A stretch of DNA of 7,906 nucleotides from Winogradskyella sp. (lineage in GTDB: Bacteria > Bacteroidota > Bacteroidia > Flavobacteriales > Flavobacteriaceae): positions 1 to 7,906 of the forward strand of contig JASBSE010000173.1 in assembly GCA_030149115.1 (NCBI GenBank), written 5' to 3'. The notes below the pieces were generated by a model. That model worked only from the letters and a program-made list of their open reading frames with translations, did not search any database and was not told the origin of the DNA. Positions 1-7,145 of this stretch are shown here, piece after piece. How positions within the stretch are numbered: the first letter of the stretch is position 1; every line of letters starts with the position of its first letter. Made by a program: the position numbers and the translations under genes.

Positions 1-83
1 ACTATTTGGTAATATACCTCAAAAGATGGCTTGGAGCTTCTGCTGAAGAAATGCTAGCTTACTATAAAAAGAATGTTACTTAA
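1..83 (+). CDS. C-terminal end of an unidentified protein (5' truncated)
   Basis: Only the reading frame beginning at base 3 is open from the window edge; it runs 26 codons to a TAA at 81-83, and the other two + frames stop early. The visible tail reads roughly YLVIYLKRWLGASAEEML and ends in YYKKNVT, a mix of hydrophobic and Lys/Glu residues that looks like a C-terminal helix. I do not recognise the family from so short a piece. It converges on the phosphatase gene with only 4 bases between the two stop codons, and no hairpin terminator is visible between them. Confidence 0.55.
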   Translation, partial: YLVIYLKRWLGASAEEMLAYYKKNVT

Positions 84-87
84 CTGT

Positions 88-816
88 TTATTTGTTTCGA
101 CCCTTCTCATTAGGGTACAAATGCATTAAAGTATCACTTTGAAAAAATTCTTTTGTATCAATATCTATGACAGATAATTTCCCTGTAAAGGCTGCACCTG
201 TATCTATATTCCAAACATTCGCTGCCTGCATTGGTTCGTACTTGTTAAATCTTGTAGTTGGTGTATGCCCAATATAAATTTCTTTATAATGCTTAAGTCG
301 GTTAGGAAACAACTCTGAATTCTGCTGAATACGTTTATCCATAGTTAACGCCATTTCCCAAAGTGTTCTATCGTAATAAAATGCTTCTCTGTGAATTTCT
401 TTTCGCACACCATGCATAGATGTAAAACCAGCATGCAAAAACAAACGATTTTCATCATCTATATGGTATAAAGGCATAGCTTCAAAAAAATCGAGATGTG
501 CTTGTTTTTGTGTTTTTGAAAAGCCTTCATAACTCTCCATTGTTTCTTTTCCTCCGTGCACATACCAAACATCATTAACACTGCCTTCTGCCAACCATTG
601 TTCGCACCAAACATCATGGTTTCCTTTTATAAAGATGCATTTATTATAAGAAGAAAGCTCTATGAGATAATCAATAACCTGAGCTGATTGACTCCAGCCA
701 TCTACATAATCCCCCAAAAAGATAAGTTGATCTTTAGCTGAAACCTCAGCTCTTTTCAAAACTTGTTTTAAACCCTTAAATCCACCATGAATATCACCAA
801 TAACAAGTGTTCGCAT
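88..816 (-). CDS. PPP-type metallophosphatase (serine/threonine phosphatase-like)
   Basis: This is a 242-residue calcineurin-like metallophosphoesterase, probably cytoplasmic since no signal peptide is visible. The metal-binding motifs appear in the order expected of PPP enzymes: GDIHG at 7-11, GDYVDGW at 35-41, GNHD at 65-68, HAGF at 128-131 and GHT at 183-185, with a closing DTGAAF at 205-210. Family knowledge says these residues hold two divalent metals that hydrolyse phosphomonoesters or phosphoanhydrides. The substrate (phosphoprotein, dinucleotide polyphosphate or other) cannot be read from sequence. The second motif is odd: the Arg of the usual GDxVDRG is Gly-Trp here, and the residue before GNHD is Lys rather than Arg. 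The ATG start places GDIHG at the normal distance from the N-terminus. It lies 67 bases downstream of the GH113-like gene on the same strand, so co-transcription is possible, although a promoter-like element sits in the gap. Confidence 0.88.
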   Translation of the reverse strand: MRTLVIGDIHGGFKGLKQVLKRAEVSAKDQLIFLGDYVDGWSQSAQVIDYLIELSSYNKCIFIKGNHDVWCEQWLAEGSVNDVWYVHGGKETMESYEGFSKTQKQAHLDFFEAMPLYHIDDENRLFLHAGFTSMHGVRKEIHREAFYYDRTLWEMALTMDKRIQQNSELFPNRLKHYKEIYIGHTPTTRFNKYEPMQAANVWNIDTGAAFTGKLSVIDIDTKEFFQSDTLMHLYPNEKGRNK

Positions 817-832
817 ATAATTCTCTTTTATA

Positions 833-840
833 CAAAACTA
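833..840 (-). promoter_or_regulatory. Possible -7 promoter element for the phosphatase gene
   Basis: Read on the minus strand this is TAGTTTTG, an exact match to the Bacteroidota -7 consensus TAnnTTTG. It lies 16 bases before the phosphatase ATG, which would give a leader of about 10 bases. No convincing TTTG -33 partner is seen: the nearest TTG is only 12 bases upstream, too close. It may be a weak promoter, or chance in AT-rich sequence. Confidence 0.3.
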
Positions 841-883
841 AGTTATAGCTAACAAGTTTAAGAATTATAAGATTAAATTAGGG

Positions 884-1891
884 TTAATTATACTCAGCAT
901 ACTTTTCAGAAAGCACAGCTTCTACAGGCTTATTCTGAGGAGTAAACATTGGGTTATCATGTCCACCAACTTCATCATGCATAATAAACCATTTCCATAC
1001 AAAACCTCCTGCGAACCAATCCTCGTGCCAAAAAGTATCAAATAAGGCTTTTGTGGTATTTACTTGTGCTTCAAGATTCACATCTCTCATGGTATGATCT
1101 GACACCCAAGGTTGTCTACCAGAATAATCTACACTTCTGTAGCCATATTCTGTAAAAAGTATTGGTTTATCTAATTGATTGGAAAGTTTTTCAATAATGG
1201 GCTTATGAGATTTCCAGCCTTCTAAACAATCTTCATAACTTGGTGTTTTTTTATCGCTAAGTGGGAAGTAAGCATCAATACCTATATAATCTAATTGGTC
1301 CCAGAATGGTGTTTTGGCAAACTCATTCCAGTTAGCCGCATAAGTGAGTTTACCTTTATAGACTGTTTTTATCTTTTCTATCAGTTGAAACCAATATGCT
1401 GATCTAAATTTTACAAACAACTCTAACTCTGTACCTAGACAAAATATTTCGGCATTGACCTTTTCTGCGAGATCAGCATATTCCAAAATAAAGCTTGTAT
1501 ACGAGGTCTCTAGTGCTTTCCAATCCCCTTCTGTCGCCATCATTATTTCGCCAGTAAATTCACCTTTCCAAACCCAAATTTGAGGTTTAATCATAACCTT
1601 TATGTTAGCTTTTCGTAATTCAGAAATGTATTGCTCAGCTCCTGCTCTGGTTTCACCAAACCATTGTCTGTCTGTGTTATGAATAATTTCGGGATGCTCA
1701 AGGCTTTTTACAAACCCAAAGGGCATAATAGCAGCATAATTTGCATTCACCTTGACCACTGGTGCTACATGCGTACTATCCACAATATCTCTCGCAGCAA
1801 CAAAGCTTACTCCATTAATCTTACTTGGTTTATAAGGTGCTGCAGAACACCCAAAAATCAAAACCACAAAAACAACAACTATTATTCTCAT
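884..1891 (-). CDS. GH113-like glycoside hydrolase, predicted lipoprotein
   Basis: I choose the ATG at 1889-1891 (335 residues) over an in-frame ATG 24 bases upstream. From here the protein opens with a clean lipoprotein signal: MR, a hydrophobic run, then IFGC with Cys15 as the lipidation site. The mature protein should therefore be anchored in the inner or outer membrane, facing the periplasm or outside. The body looks like a TIM barrel of the glycoside hydrolase family 113/GTA-barrel type. Visible features are KPQIWVWKG at 102-110, GTELE at 153-157 (likely acid/base Glu155), DYIGIDAYFP at 201-210 and FTEYGYRS at 246-253 (likely nucleophile Glu248), then a Trp-rich end, GGFVWKWF, at 295-302. 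Characterised GH113 enzymes are retaining beta-mannanases, so a beta-mannoside substrate is reasonable but unproven. It is divergent from the redox and glycosyltransferase genes and has no SusC/SusD pair beside it, which suggests processing of a self-made glycan more than feeding. Confidence 0.8.
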   Translation of the reverse strand: MRIIVVVFVVLIFGCSAAPYKPSKINGVSFVAARDIVDSTHVAPVVKVNANYAAIMPFGFVKSLEHPEIIHNTDRQWFGETRAGAEQYISELRKANIKVMIKPQIWVWKGEFTGEIMMATEGDWKALETSYTSFILEYADLAEKVNAEIFCLGTELELFVKFRSAYWFQLIEKIKTVYKGKLTYAANWNEFAKTPFWDQLDYIGIDAYFPLSDKKTPSYEDCLEGWKSHKPIIEKLSNQLDKPILFTEYGYRSVDYSGRQPWVSDHTMRDVNLEAQVNTTKALFDTFWHEDWFAGGFVWKWFIMHDEVGGHDNPMFTPQNKPVEAVLSEKYAEYN

Positions 1892-2032
1892 ATCATAAAA
1901 ATAAAGAAAAGCCACGTCTTAATAAAACACAACACCTTACAAGAAATTGTTAATTTAAATACTTTCTAAATTGAATTCATTTTTTAAGGTCTTATCTTTA
2001 AATGCGACTTAAGCATCAACTAAACCAAAACA
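1892..2032. promoter_or_regulatory. Divergent intergenic region between glycosidase and redox operon
   Basis: These 141 AT-rich bases separate two divergently oriented starts and must hold promoters for both directions. A plausible + strand promoter is annotated separately. On the minus strand I find no good TAnnTTTG match at suitable distance from the glycosidase start, so that promoter remains unplaced. No strong palindromic operator or riboswitch-like structure stands out. Confidence 0.5.
1971..2000 (+). promoter_or_regulatory. Putative Bacteroidota-type promoter for the oxidoreductase gene
   Basis: A TTG at 1971-1973 is followed after 19 bases by TATCTTTA at 1993-2000, one mismatch from the TAnnTTTG -7 consensus. 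Element order and spacing fit the TTTG-N19-TAnnTTTG pattern known for Bacteroidota. Transcription would begin near 2006 and give a leader of about 25 bases, A-rich and without a Shine-Dalgarno sequence, as is usual for the phylum. Confidence 0.4.
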
Positions 2033-3337
2033 ATGGAACATATTGCCATAATAGGTAACGGTATTTCTGGCGTTACTCTTGCTAGACATATTAGAAAGTT
2101 ATCTGATAAAAAAATCACAATAATTTCTGCTGAAAGTGATTATTTTTTCTCACGTACCGCGTTAATGTATGTGTATATGGGGCACATGAAGTTTGAGCAC
2201 ACACAGCCTTACGAAAATTGGTTTTGGAAGAAAAATAACATCGAATTAAAAAAAGGCTACGTTAACAGTATTGATACTGATCAAAAAACACTTCATTTTG
2301 CTGAAGGCGACCAAATGAACTATGATAAATTAGTCATCGCAACAGGTAGCAAACCTAATAAATTTGGTTGGCCAGGTGAAGACCTAAAAGGTGTACAAGG
2401 CTTGTACAGTAAACAAGATTTAGAAAACCTTGAAATCTATGCGCCTAACAATAAAGTATGCAAACGCGCCGTCATTGTTGGTGGCGGATTAATTGGTATT
2501 GAATTGGCAGAAATGTTGAATTCTAGAAACATTCCGGTAACATTTTTAGTGCGCGAAAGCAGTTTTTGGAATAGCGTTTTACCAGAAGACGAAAGTAAAA
2601 TGATAAACAGACACATTAAAAATCATCATATCGATTTAAGACTTTCAACTAACTTAAAAGAAATTATTTCTGATGAAAACGGAAAAGTAAAATCCATCAT
2701 CATTGAAGACACTGGCGAAGAAATTCCATGCGATTTTGTAGGCTTAACTGCTGGTGTTTCGCCTAATATTTCTTTTTTAAAAGAAAGTAAAATCGAAACC
2801 AACAAAGGTGTTTTAGTCAATCGTTTTTTAGAAACCAATTTTAAAGACATTTATGCTATTGGTGATTGCGCCGAACAGCGCGAAGCTATCGGTAATCGCA
2901 GACCAATTGAAGCGGTTTGGTACACTGGACGCATGATGGGTGAAACGTTAGCGCAAACCATTTGTGGCAATAAAACGGAATACAAACCAGGACATTGGTT
3001 TAACAGCGCAAAATTTTTAGATATCGAATATCAAACTTACGGTTGGGTAAACGGCAAAAAAGGAAAACCTGATTACGAAGCTCATTTTCATTGGAAACAT
3101 GAAGACGACACCAAATGTATGACTATAGCTTATCACAGAGACACAAATCAATTTTTAGGCATCAATACCTTTGGCATTAGACTACGTCACGACGTTTTTG
3201 ATAAATGGCTCACCGAAAAACACGATTTAGACTATGTGATTAACCATTTAGAAGCAGCCAATTTTGATCCAGAATTCTATAAGCGATTTGAAAACGAAAT
3301 AAAAGCAAGCTATAACAACACCTTACAAACTAACTAA
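2033..3337 (+). CDS. NAD(P)/FAD-dependent pyridine nucleotide oxidoreductase
   Basis: A 434-residue two-dinucleotide-fold flavoprotein. FAD-binding GNGISG is at 8-13, the connecting ATGSKP at 103-108, the NAD(P)-binding VIVGGGLIGIELAE at 147-160 and the second FAD contact AIGDCAE at 275-281. There is no CxxxxC redox-active disulfide, so it is not a glutathione- or lipoamide-type reductase; it is closer in design to ferredoxin/rubredoxin reductases and NADH oxidases. Roughly residues 315-434 form a C-terminal extension rich in aromatic residues and His (for example FLDIEYQTYGW at 328-338) that I do not recognise. The stop codon is one base from the start of the membrane polyferredoxin, so the two are almost surely co-translated. 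The likely role is to pass electrons between NAD(P)H and that Fe-S protein; the direction and final acceptor are unknown. Confidence 0.85.
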   Translation: MEHIAIIGNGISGVTLARHIRKLSDKKITIISAESDYFFSRTALMYVYMGHMKFEHTQPYENWFWKKNNIELKKGYVNSIDTDQKTLHFAEGDQMNYDKLVIATGSKPNKFGWPGEDLKGVQGLYSKQDLENLEIYAPNNKVCKRAVIVGGGLIGIELAEMLNSRNIPVTFLVRESSFWNSVLPEDESKMINRHIKNHHIDLRLSTNLKEIISDENGKVKSIIIEDTGEEIPCDFVGLTAGVSPNISFLKESKIETNKGVLVNRFLETNFKDIYAIGDCAEQREAIGNRRPIEAVWYTGRMMGETLAQTICGNKTEYKPGHWFNSAKFLDIEYQTYGWVNGKKGKPDYEAHFHWKHEDDTKCMTIAYHRDTNQFLGINTFGIRLRHDVFDKWLTEKHDLDYVINHLEAANFDPEFYKRFENEIKASYNNTLQTN

Positions 3338-3338
3338 C

Positions 3339-4922
3339 ATGAGTTTAAAATTAAATTACAGCATGTCTTTGGCTAATTCTTATGGATTAACAAAAACTCA
3401 AAAAATAGCTTCAGCAGTTGGTATACTTGGTTTGTTTATTTTGACGCTAGCTCTTTTTAATGTTGAATTTCCTAATAAAGCAATTACTCTTACAATCGCT
3501 TTAATCTTAATCTTTATTGGCACTATTTGGTTTTCTAATAGTTTGTATTTAGACAAATCTAAAGGCATAAAAAATGATGGTGTTTGGTTTAAATCTTTAT
3601 CCGCTAGAGGATTAATTGGTTGGCTAATTGGTGTTGTTTTAACCTTATTTTACATCGTACTTTATTTTTATCCTGAATATTTAGGTTTAGCTCAAAAAGG
3701 TGAAGAAAACACAGGTTTAGTTGCGCTATTTGATCCGTTAAGTCAGCTTTTAAGCGGAAGAAACGCCAGCCAATGGTTTGTTTATGGTACGTTGTACACG
3801 GTTGCGATTTTGGTCTTTGGCTATAAATTCATTTTAAAATATAGACACAATCGCTATGAACAAATCAGGACTATATCTGTAATGTTTTTTCAGTTGGCTT
3901 TTGCATTTTTAATCCCTGAATTTATGTACGTGATGAACAGCGATTTACCGTACTACGATTTAAAAAACATTTGGCCTCTTAATTATTATAATTTTGAAAG
4001 TTACCGCATTAAAGCTTTTATAAGCGCTGGAAATATCGGTTTAGCGATGCTAATTTTTGGTGTCGTTTCAATATTTATTATCACACCTATTTTAACCTAC
4101 AAATACGGTAAACGTTGGTACTGTTCTTGGGTTTGTGGTTGTGGCGCTTTAGCCGAAACTGCTGGTGATAGCTTCAGACAATTAAGCGATAAATCTCAAT
4201 TTGCTTGGAAAGTTGAGCGTTGGGTAATTCACTCGGTTTTAGTATTTGTTGTGTTAATGACTACAGCTGTAATACATAGTTATTTGGGTAATGACACCAG
4301 CAAATATTGGCTTACAAAATCGTCTTTTTTAATTTTTGTAGCTTCATTTTTAACCTTAATTTTTGTTGGAACATTTCTTCTTAAACATAAAGAATTAGCT
4401 AAAGACGCCAAATATGGTGCGATTGGCTATTTTGTGATTATTATGTCCTTATTTGCTTTTCACTATTTTAGTAAAGACAATTCACTATTTTTATTTAAAT
4501 CAGAAACCTTAAGAAAAAGCTACGGATTTTTAATCGGTTCTATATTTTCTGGTGTTATTGGCACTGGCTTCTACCCTATTTTTGGCAGTCGTGTATGGTG
4601 CAGATTTGGTTGTCCTATGGCGGCAATTTTAGGATTTCAGCAACGCTTATTTTCAAAGTTTAGAATTACAACTAATGGTGGGCAATGTATTTCTTGCGGA
4701 AATTGCTCAACCTATTGCGAAATGGGAATTGATGTACGTGCCTATGCTCAAAAAGGCGAAAACATTGTACGATCAAGCTGTGTTGGTTGCGGTATTTGTA
4801 GTGCTGTTTGCCCAAGAGGCGTTTTAAAATTAGAAAACGACAGCATGAAAGGTCGCATAAACCCTAACGAAATCCTTCTTGGAAACGATGTAGATTTAAT
4901 GGATTTGGTAAATCAGAAATAA
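3339..4922 (+). CDS. Polytopic membrane 4Fe-4S polyferredoxin (NapH/NosR/CcoG-like)
   Basis: A 527-residue integral membrane protein with about nine or ten hydrophobic segments (for example near 23-41, 47-66, 91-111, 147-165, 178-195, 227-251, 294-313, 329-347, 357-376 and 395-414). Two short Cys motifs follow membrane segments: YCSWVCGCG at 261-269 and WCRFGCP at 420-426, the second being the classic CxxxCP of NapH/NosR-type proteins. The C-terminal soluble domain has two ferredoxin clusters: C450, C453, C456, C460, and C481, C484, C487, C491 followed by Pro. Each can carry a [4Fe-4S] centre, probably on the cytoplasmic face. Proteins of this design move electrons between a soluble donor and the membrane. 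Its start lies one base after the oxidoreductase stop, making that flavoprotein the obvious partner. There are no nos, nap or cco genes in view, so the pathway served is unknown. An alternative start at Met9 is possible. Confidence 0.83.
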   Translation: MSLKLNYSMSLANSYGLTKTQKIASAVGILGLFILTLALFNVEFPNKAITLTIALILIFIGTIWFSNSLYLDKSKGIKNDGVWFKSLSARGLIGWLIGVVLTLFYIVLYFYPEYLGLAQKGEENTGLVALFDPLSQLLSGRNASQWFVYGTLYTVAILVFGYKFILKYRHNRYEQIRTISVMFFQLAFAFLIPEFMYVMNSDLPYYDLKNIWPLNYYNFESYRIKAFISAGNIGLAMLIFGVVSIFIITPILTYKYGKRWYCSWVCGCGALAETAGDSFRQLSDKSQFAWKVERWVIHSVLVFVVLMTTAVIHSYLGNDTSKYWLTKSSFLIFVASFLTLIFVGTFLLKHKELAKDAKYGAIGYFVIIMSLFAFHYFSKDNSLFLFKSETLRKSYGFLIGSIFSGVIGTGFYPIFGSRVWCRFGCPMAAILGFQQRLFSKFRITTNGGQCISCGNCSTYCEMGIDVRAYAQKGENIVRSSCVGCGICSAVCPRGVLKLENDSMKGRINPNEILLGNDVDLMDLVNQK

Positions 4923-4935
4923 GGCTTTTATTTTG
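4904..4935 (+). promoter_or_regulatory. Possible internal promoter before the glycosyltransferase pair
   Basis: TTTG at 4904-4907, inside the last codons of the polyferredoxin, is followed after 20 bases by TTATTTTG at 4928-4935. That is one mismatch (second base) from TAnnTTTG. Spacing fits a Bacteroidota promoter and the -7 element lies 18 bases before the chosen ATG. If active, it would let the glycosyltransferases be expressed apart from the redox pair. Confidence 0.33.
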
Positions 4936-4953
4936 CATTTTCAAACTAACGGA

Positions 4954-5649
4954 ATGCCCAAAATTGTTGTAATTATTCCGGCTTATAATGAAGAAGCCTC
5001 TATTCCTTGTGTCATAAAAGAAATTCCTTCTATTGTTGATGAAATTATTGTTGTAAGCAACAATTCCACCGACAATACTGAAGTAAATGCAAGACAAGCT
5101 GGTGCTACAGTTATAGTAGAACATCAAAAAGGTTATGGTCACGCATGTTTAAAAGGCATGGAATACATTGCTTGTTTTGATTACACGGAACTGCCAGATA
5201 TTGTAGTTTTTTTAGACGGAGATTACAGCGACTACCCTGAAGAGCTCACAAAAATCATTCAACCTATCATAGACGAAAATATTGATTTTGTTGTTGGTGC
5301 ACGTGTTAAAGAATTCAGAGAAGAGGGCTCTATGACTGGCCCTCAGATTTTTGGCAACTGGCTAGCCACCAGCTTAATGCGACTGTTTTTTAGATCTAAG
5401 TTTACAGACCTCGGACCTTTTAGAGCTATAAAATACGAAAAGCTTCTAGCCCTAAAAATGGAAGACAAAACCTACGGCTGGACGGTAGAAATGCAACTAA
5501 AAGTATTAAAGCAAAAACTAAGCTATAAAGAGATTCCTGTAAAATATAAAAACAGAATAGGTGTCTCAAAAGTTTCAGGAACGGTAAAAGGTGCTATATT
5601 TGCAGGCGTAAAAATCTTATTATGGATTTTTAAATATAGTTTTAAGTGA
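4954..5649 (+). CDS. Family 2 glycosyltransferase, polyprenyl-phosphate-sugar synthase type
   Basis: The ATG at 4954 gives 231 residues and puts the first beta strand and nucleotide-binding PAYNEE (9-14) at the usual place; an in-frame TTG 21 bases upstream adds only a non-conserved tail. The GT-A fold shows the metal-binding DGD at 88-90, GAR at 115-117, the acceptor-region TDLGPFRA at 151-158, a YGWTVEMQ stretch at 174-181 and a C-terminal RIGVSKVSG at 201-209. This pattern is that of dolichol/polyprenyl-phosphate mannose or glucose synthases, which move a sugar from a nucleotide donor to a lipid phosphate on the cytoplasmic membrane face. It lacks the C-terminal transmembrane pair that some relatives have. 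Whether the sugar is mannose or glucose cannot be told. It lies 31 bases after the polyferredoxin and overlaps the next glycosyltransferase, so the two enzymes are probably made together. Confidence 0.83.
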   Translation: MPKIVVIIPAYNEEASIPCVIKEIPSIVDEIIVVSNNSTDNTEVNARQAGATVIVEHQKGYGHACLKGMEYIACFDYTELPDIVVFLDGDYSDYPEELTKIIQPIIDENIDFVVGARVKEFREEGSMTGPQIFGNWLATSLMRLFFRSKFTDLGPFRAIKYEKLLALKMEDKTYGWTVEMQLKVLKQKLSYKEIPVKYKNRIGVSKVSGTVKGAIFAGVKILLWIFKYSFK

Positions 5650-7139
5650 TATACCTGCATTACTTCATTATTGTAATTTATACTATTGCTATCGTACTTA
5701 TTTTTATGTACGCATTGGCACAATTAAACCTTCTTTATAATTATTTATCATCAAAAAAGAAGCGTAATAATTGTGAGAAGTTTGACTTAAATGATCCTGA
5801 AGAAGTTCCTTACATTACCATACAACTGCCTATTTTTAACGAGATGTATGTAATGGAACGCCTACTAGACAATATTGCTTTGCTAGACTATCCCAAGGAT
5901 AAATTAGAGATTCAAGTATTAGATGACTCTACAGATGAGACCGTACATTCTACTAAAGCACATGTAGAAAAACTAGCTGCTACAGGCTTAGATATAAAAC
6001 ATATTACTAGAACCAATCGTGTTGGTTTTAAAGCTGGAGCACTTAAAGAAGGTTTAGAAATAGCAAAGGGTGAGTTTATTGCAATTTTTGATGCTGACTT
6101 TCTTCCAAAACCTAATTGGCTAAAACGTACAGTACCTTATTTTAAAGATGAAGAAATAGGTGTTGTACAAACACGTTGGGGACACATTAACAGAGACTAC
6201 TCTTTATTAACCAGAATACAAGCATTTGCATTAGATGCTCACTTTACTTTAGAACAAGTAGGACGTAACAGTAAAGGTCATTTTATAAACTTTAACGGTA
6301 CAGCTGGCATATGGAGAAAGGACTGCATTATTGATGCTGGTAACTGGGAAGGCGATACACTAACAGAAGATTTAGATTTAAGCTACAGAGCACAACTAAA
6401 AAACTGGAAGTTTAAGTATCTTGAAGATGTTGAAACTCCTGCTGAATTACCAATAGTTATTAGTGCTGCACGATCACAACAATTCCGTTGGAATAAAGGT
6501 GGCGCAGAGAATTTTAGAAAAATGCTTTGGCGAGTTATTAAGTCTAAAAATATTTCGGCTAAAACTAAAGTTCATGGGTTATTGCATTTGTTAAATAGCT
6601 CAATGTTTTTAAGCATCTTCGTTGTAGCTATTTTAAGTATTCCGATGCTATACATTAAGAACGAATACGCACATTTAAGAGACTACTTCTACATTATGAG
6701 TTTCTTTATTATGAGCACTATCATTTTCTTTGTGTGCTACTGGTTTATGTACAAAAACATCTACGGAAGTGGCTTCAAAAAATTCTTTGGATATATTGGT
6801 ATGTTCTTTACGTTTTTCTCAATTGCAATGGGCTTTTCGCTTCATAACTCAATTGCAGTAATAGAAGGTCATATTGGTAAAAAAAGTGAGTTTGTAAGAA
6901 CTCCAAAGTTCAATATAAAGAAGTTTCAAGACAACTGGAAAAACAATAAGTACCTTAAAAAATCTTTATCTAAAAATGTAGTTTTAGAAGGCTTATTAAT
7001 GCTGTATTTTGCATTTGGACTTTATAGCGCATTTATAGTTGGAGATCAAGGTGGAGACTTTGGATTGTTTCCTTTTCACTTAATGCTTTGTATTGGTTTT
7101 GGGTATGTGTTTTTTAAATCTTTAGGCTCTAAGGTATAA
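5646..7139 (+). CDS. Processive membrane family 2 glycosyltransferase, CslA/cellulose-synthase-like
   Basis: A 497-residue inner-membrane enzyme. An N-terminal membrane segment (about 5-30) precedes a cytoplasmic GT-A domain with LPIFNE at 61-66, DDSTD at 93-97, the metal-binding DAD at 149-151, the catalytic-base motif TED at 240-242 and QQFRW (the QxxRW signature) at 278-282. Further hydrophobic segments follow near 315-335, 345-368, 378-399, 446-465 and 474-491. DxD, TED and QxxRW together mark processive beta-glycan synthases such as cellulose, hyaluronan and plant CslA glucomannan synthases. Length and the absence of a PilZ domain fit CslA-type better than BcsA. The start is GTG, overlapping the preceding stop as GTGA; the next in-frame Met (residue 21) would cut into the first membrane helix. 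A chain with beta-1,4 linkage is expected, of mannose, glucose or both. No bcsB-like or export genes are adjacent. Confidence 0.85.
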   Translation: MIYLHYFIIVIYTIAIVLIFMYALAQLNLLYNYLSSKKKRNNCEKFDLNDPEEVPYITIQLPIFNEMYVMERLLDNIALLDYPKDKLEIQVLDDSTDETVHSTKAHVEKLAATGLDIKHITRTNRVGFKAGALKEGLEIAKGEFIAIFDADFLPKPNWLKRTVPYFKDEEIGVVQTRWGHINRDYSLLTRIQAFALDAHFTLEQVGRNSKGHFINFNGTAGIWRKDCIIDAGNWEGDTLTEDLDLSYRAQLKNWKFKYLEDVETPAELPIVISAARSQQFRWNKGGAENFRKMLWRVIKSKNISAKTKVHGLLHLLNSSMFLSIFVVAILSIPMLYIKNEYAHLRDYFYIMSFFIMSTIIFFVCYWFMYKNIYGSGFKKFFGYIGMFFTFFSIAMGFSLHNSIAVIEGHIGKKSEFVRTPKFNIKKFQDNWKNNKYLKKSLSKNVVLEGLLMLYFAFGLYSAFIVGDQGGDFGLFPFHLMLCIGFGYVFFKSLGSKV

Positions 7140-7145
7140 ATAATA

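Noticed and set aside
842..853. GTTA-TAGC-TAAC small inverted repeat as an operator
   Set aside because: The arms are only four bases long and AT-rich; expected by chance in such sequence.
884..1891. Polysaccharide utilisation locus (feeding on external mannan)
   Set aside because: No SusC, SusD, transporter, sulfatase or sensor regulator is present; the neighbours are biosynthetic or redox genes.
1631..1969. 112-codon open frame on the + strand
   Set aside because: It lies mostly antisense to the well-supported glycosidase gene and its translation (Cys-, His- and Asn-rich, no motif) looks like a shadow frame.
2626..2850. 74-codon open frame on the minus strand
   Set aside because: It is fully inside the flavoprotein gene, with low-complexity translation and no recognisable domain.
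4933..4953. TTG start extending the first glycosyltransferase by seven residues
   Set aside because: The ATG at 4954 places the first strand and PAYNEE motif at the usual distance from the N-terminus, and the extension overlaps a promoter-like element.
4864..5142. 92-codon open frame on the minus strand
   Set aside because: It is antisense to the junction of the polyferredoxin and the first glycosyltransferase; the Asn/Tyr-rich translation is typical of an AT-rich shadow.
5523..5723. 66-codon open frame on the minus strand
   Set aside because: It is antisense to two strongly supported overlapping glycosyltransferase genes, with no motif.
5646..7139. Bacterial cellulose synthase BcsA
   Set aside because: There is no PilZ domain after the catalytic region, and no bcsB, bcsC or bcsZ neighbours; the size and layout fit CslA-like enzymes better.
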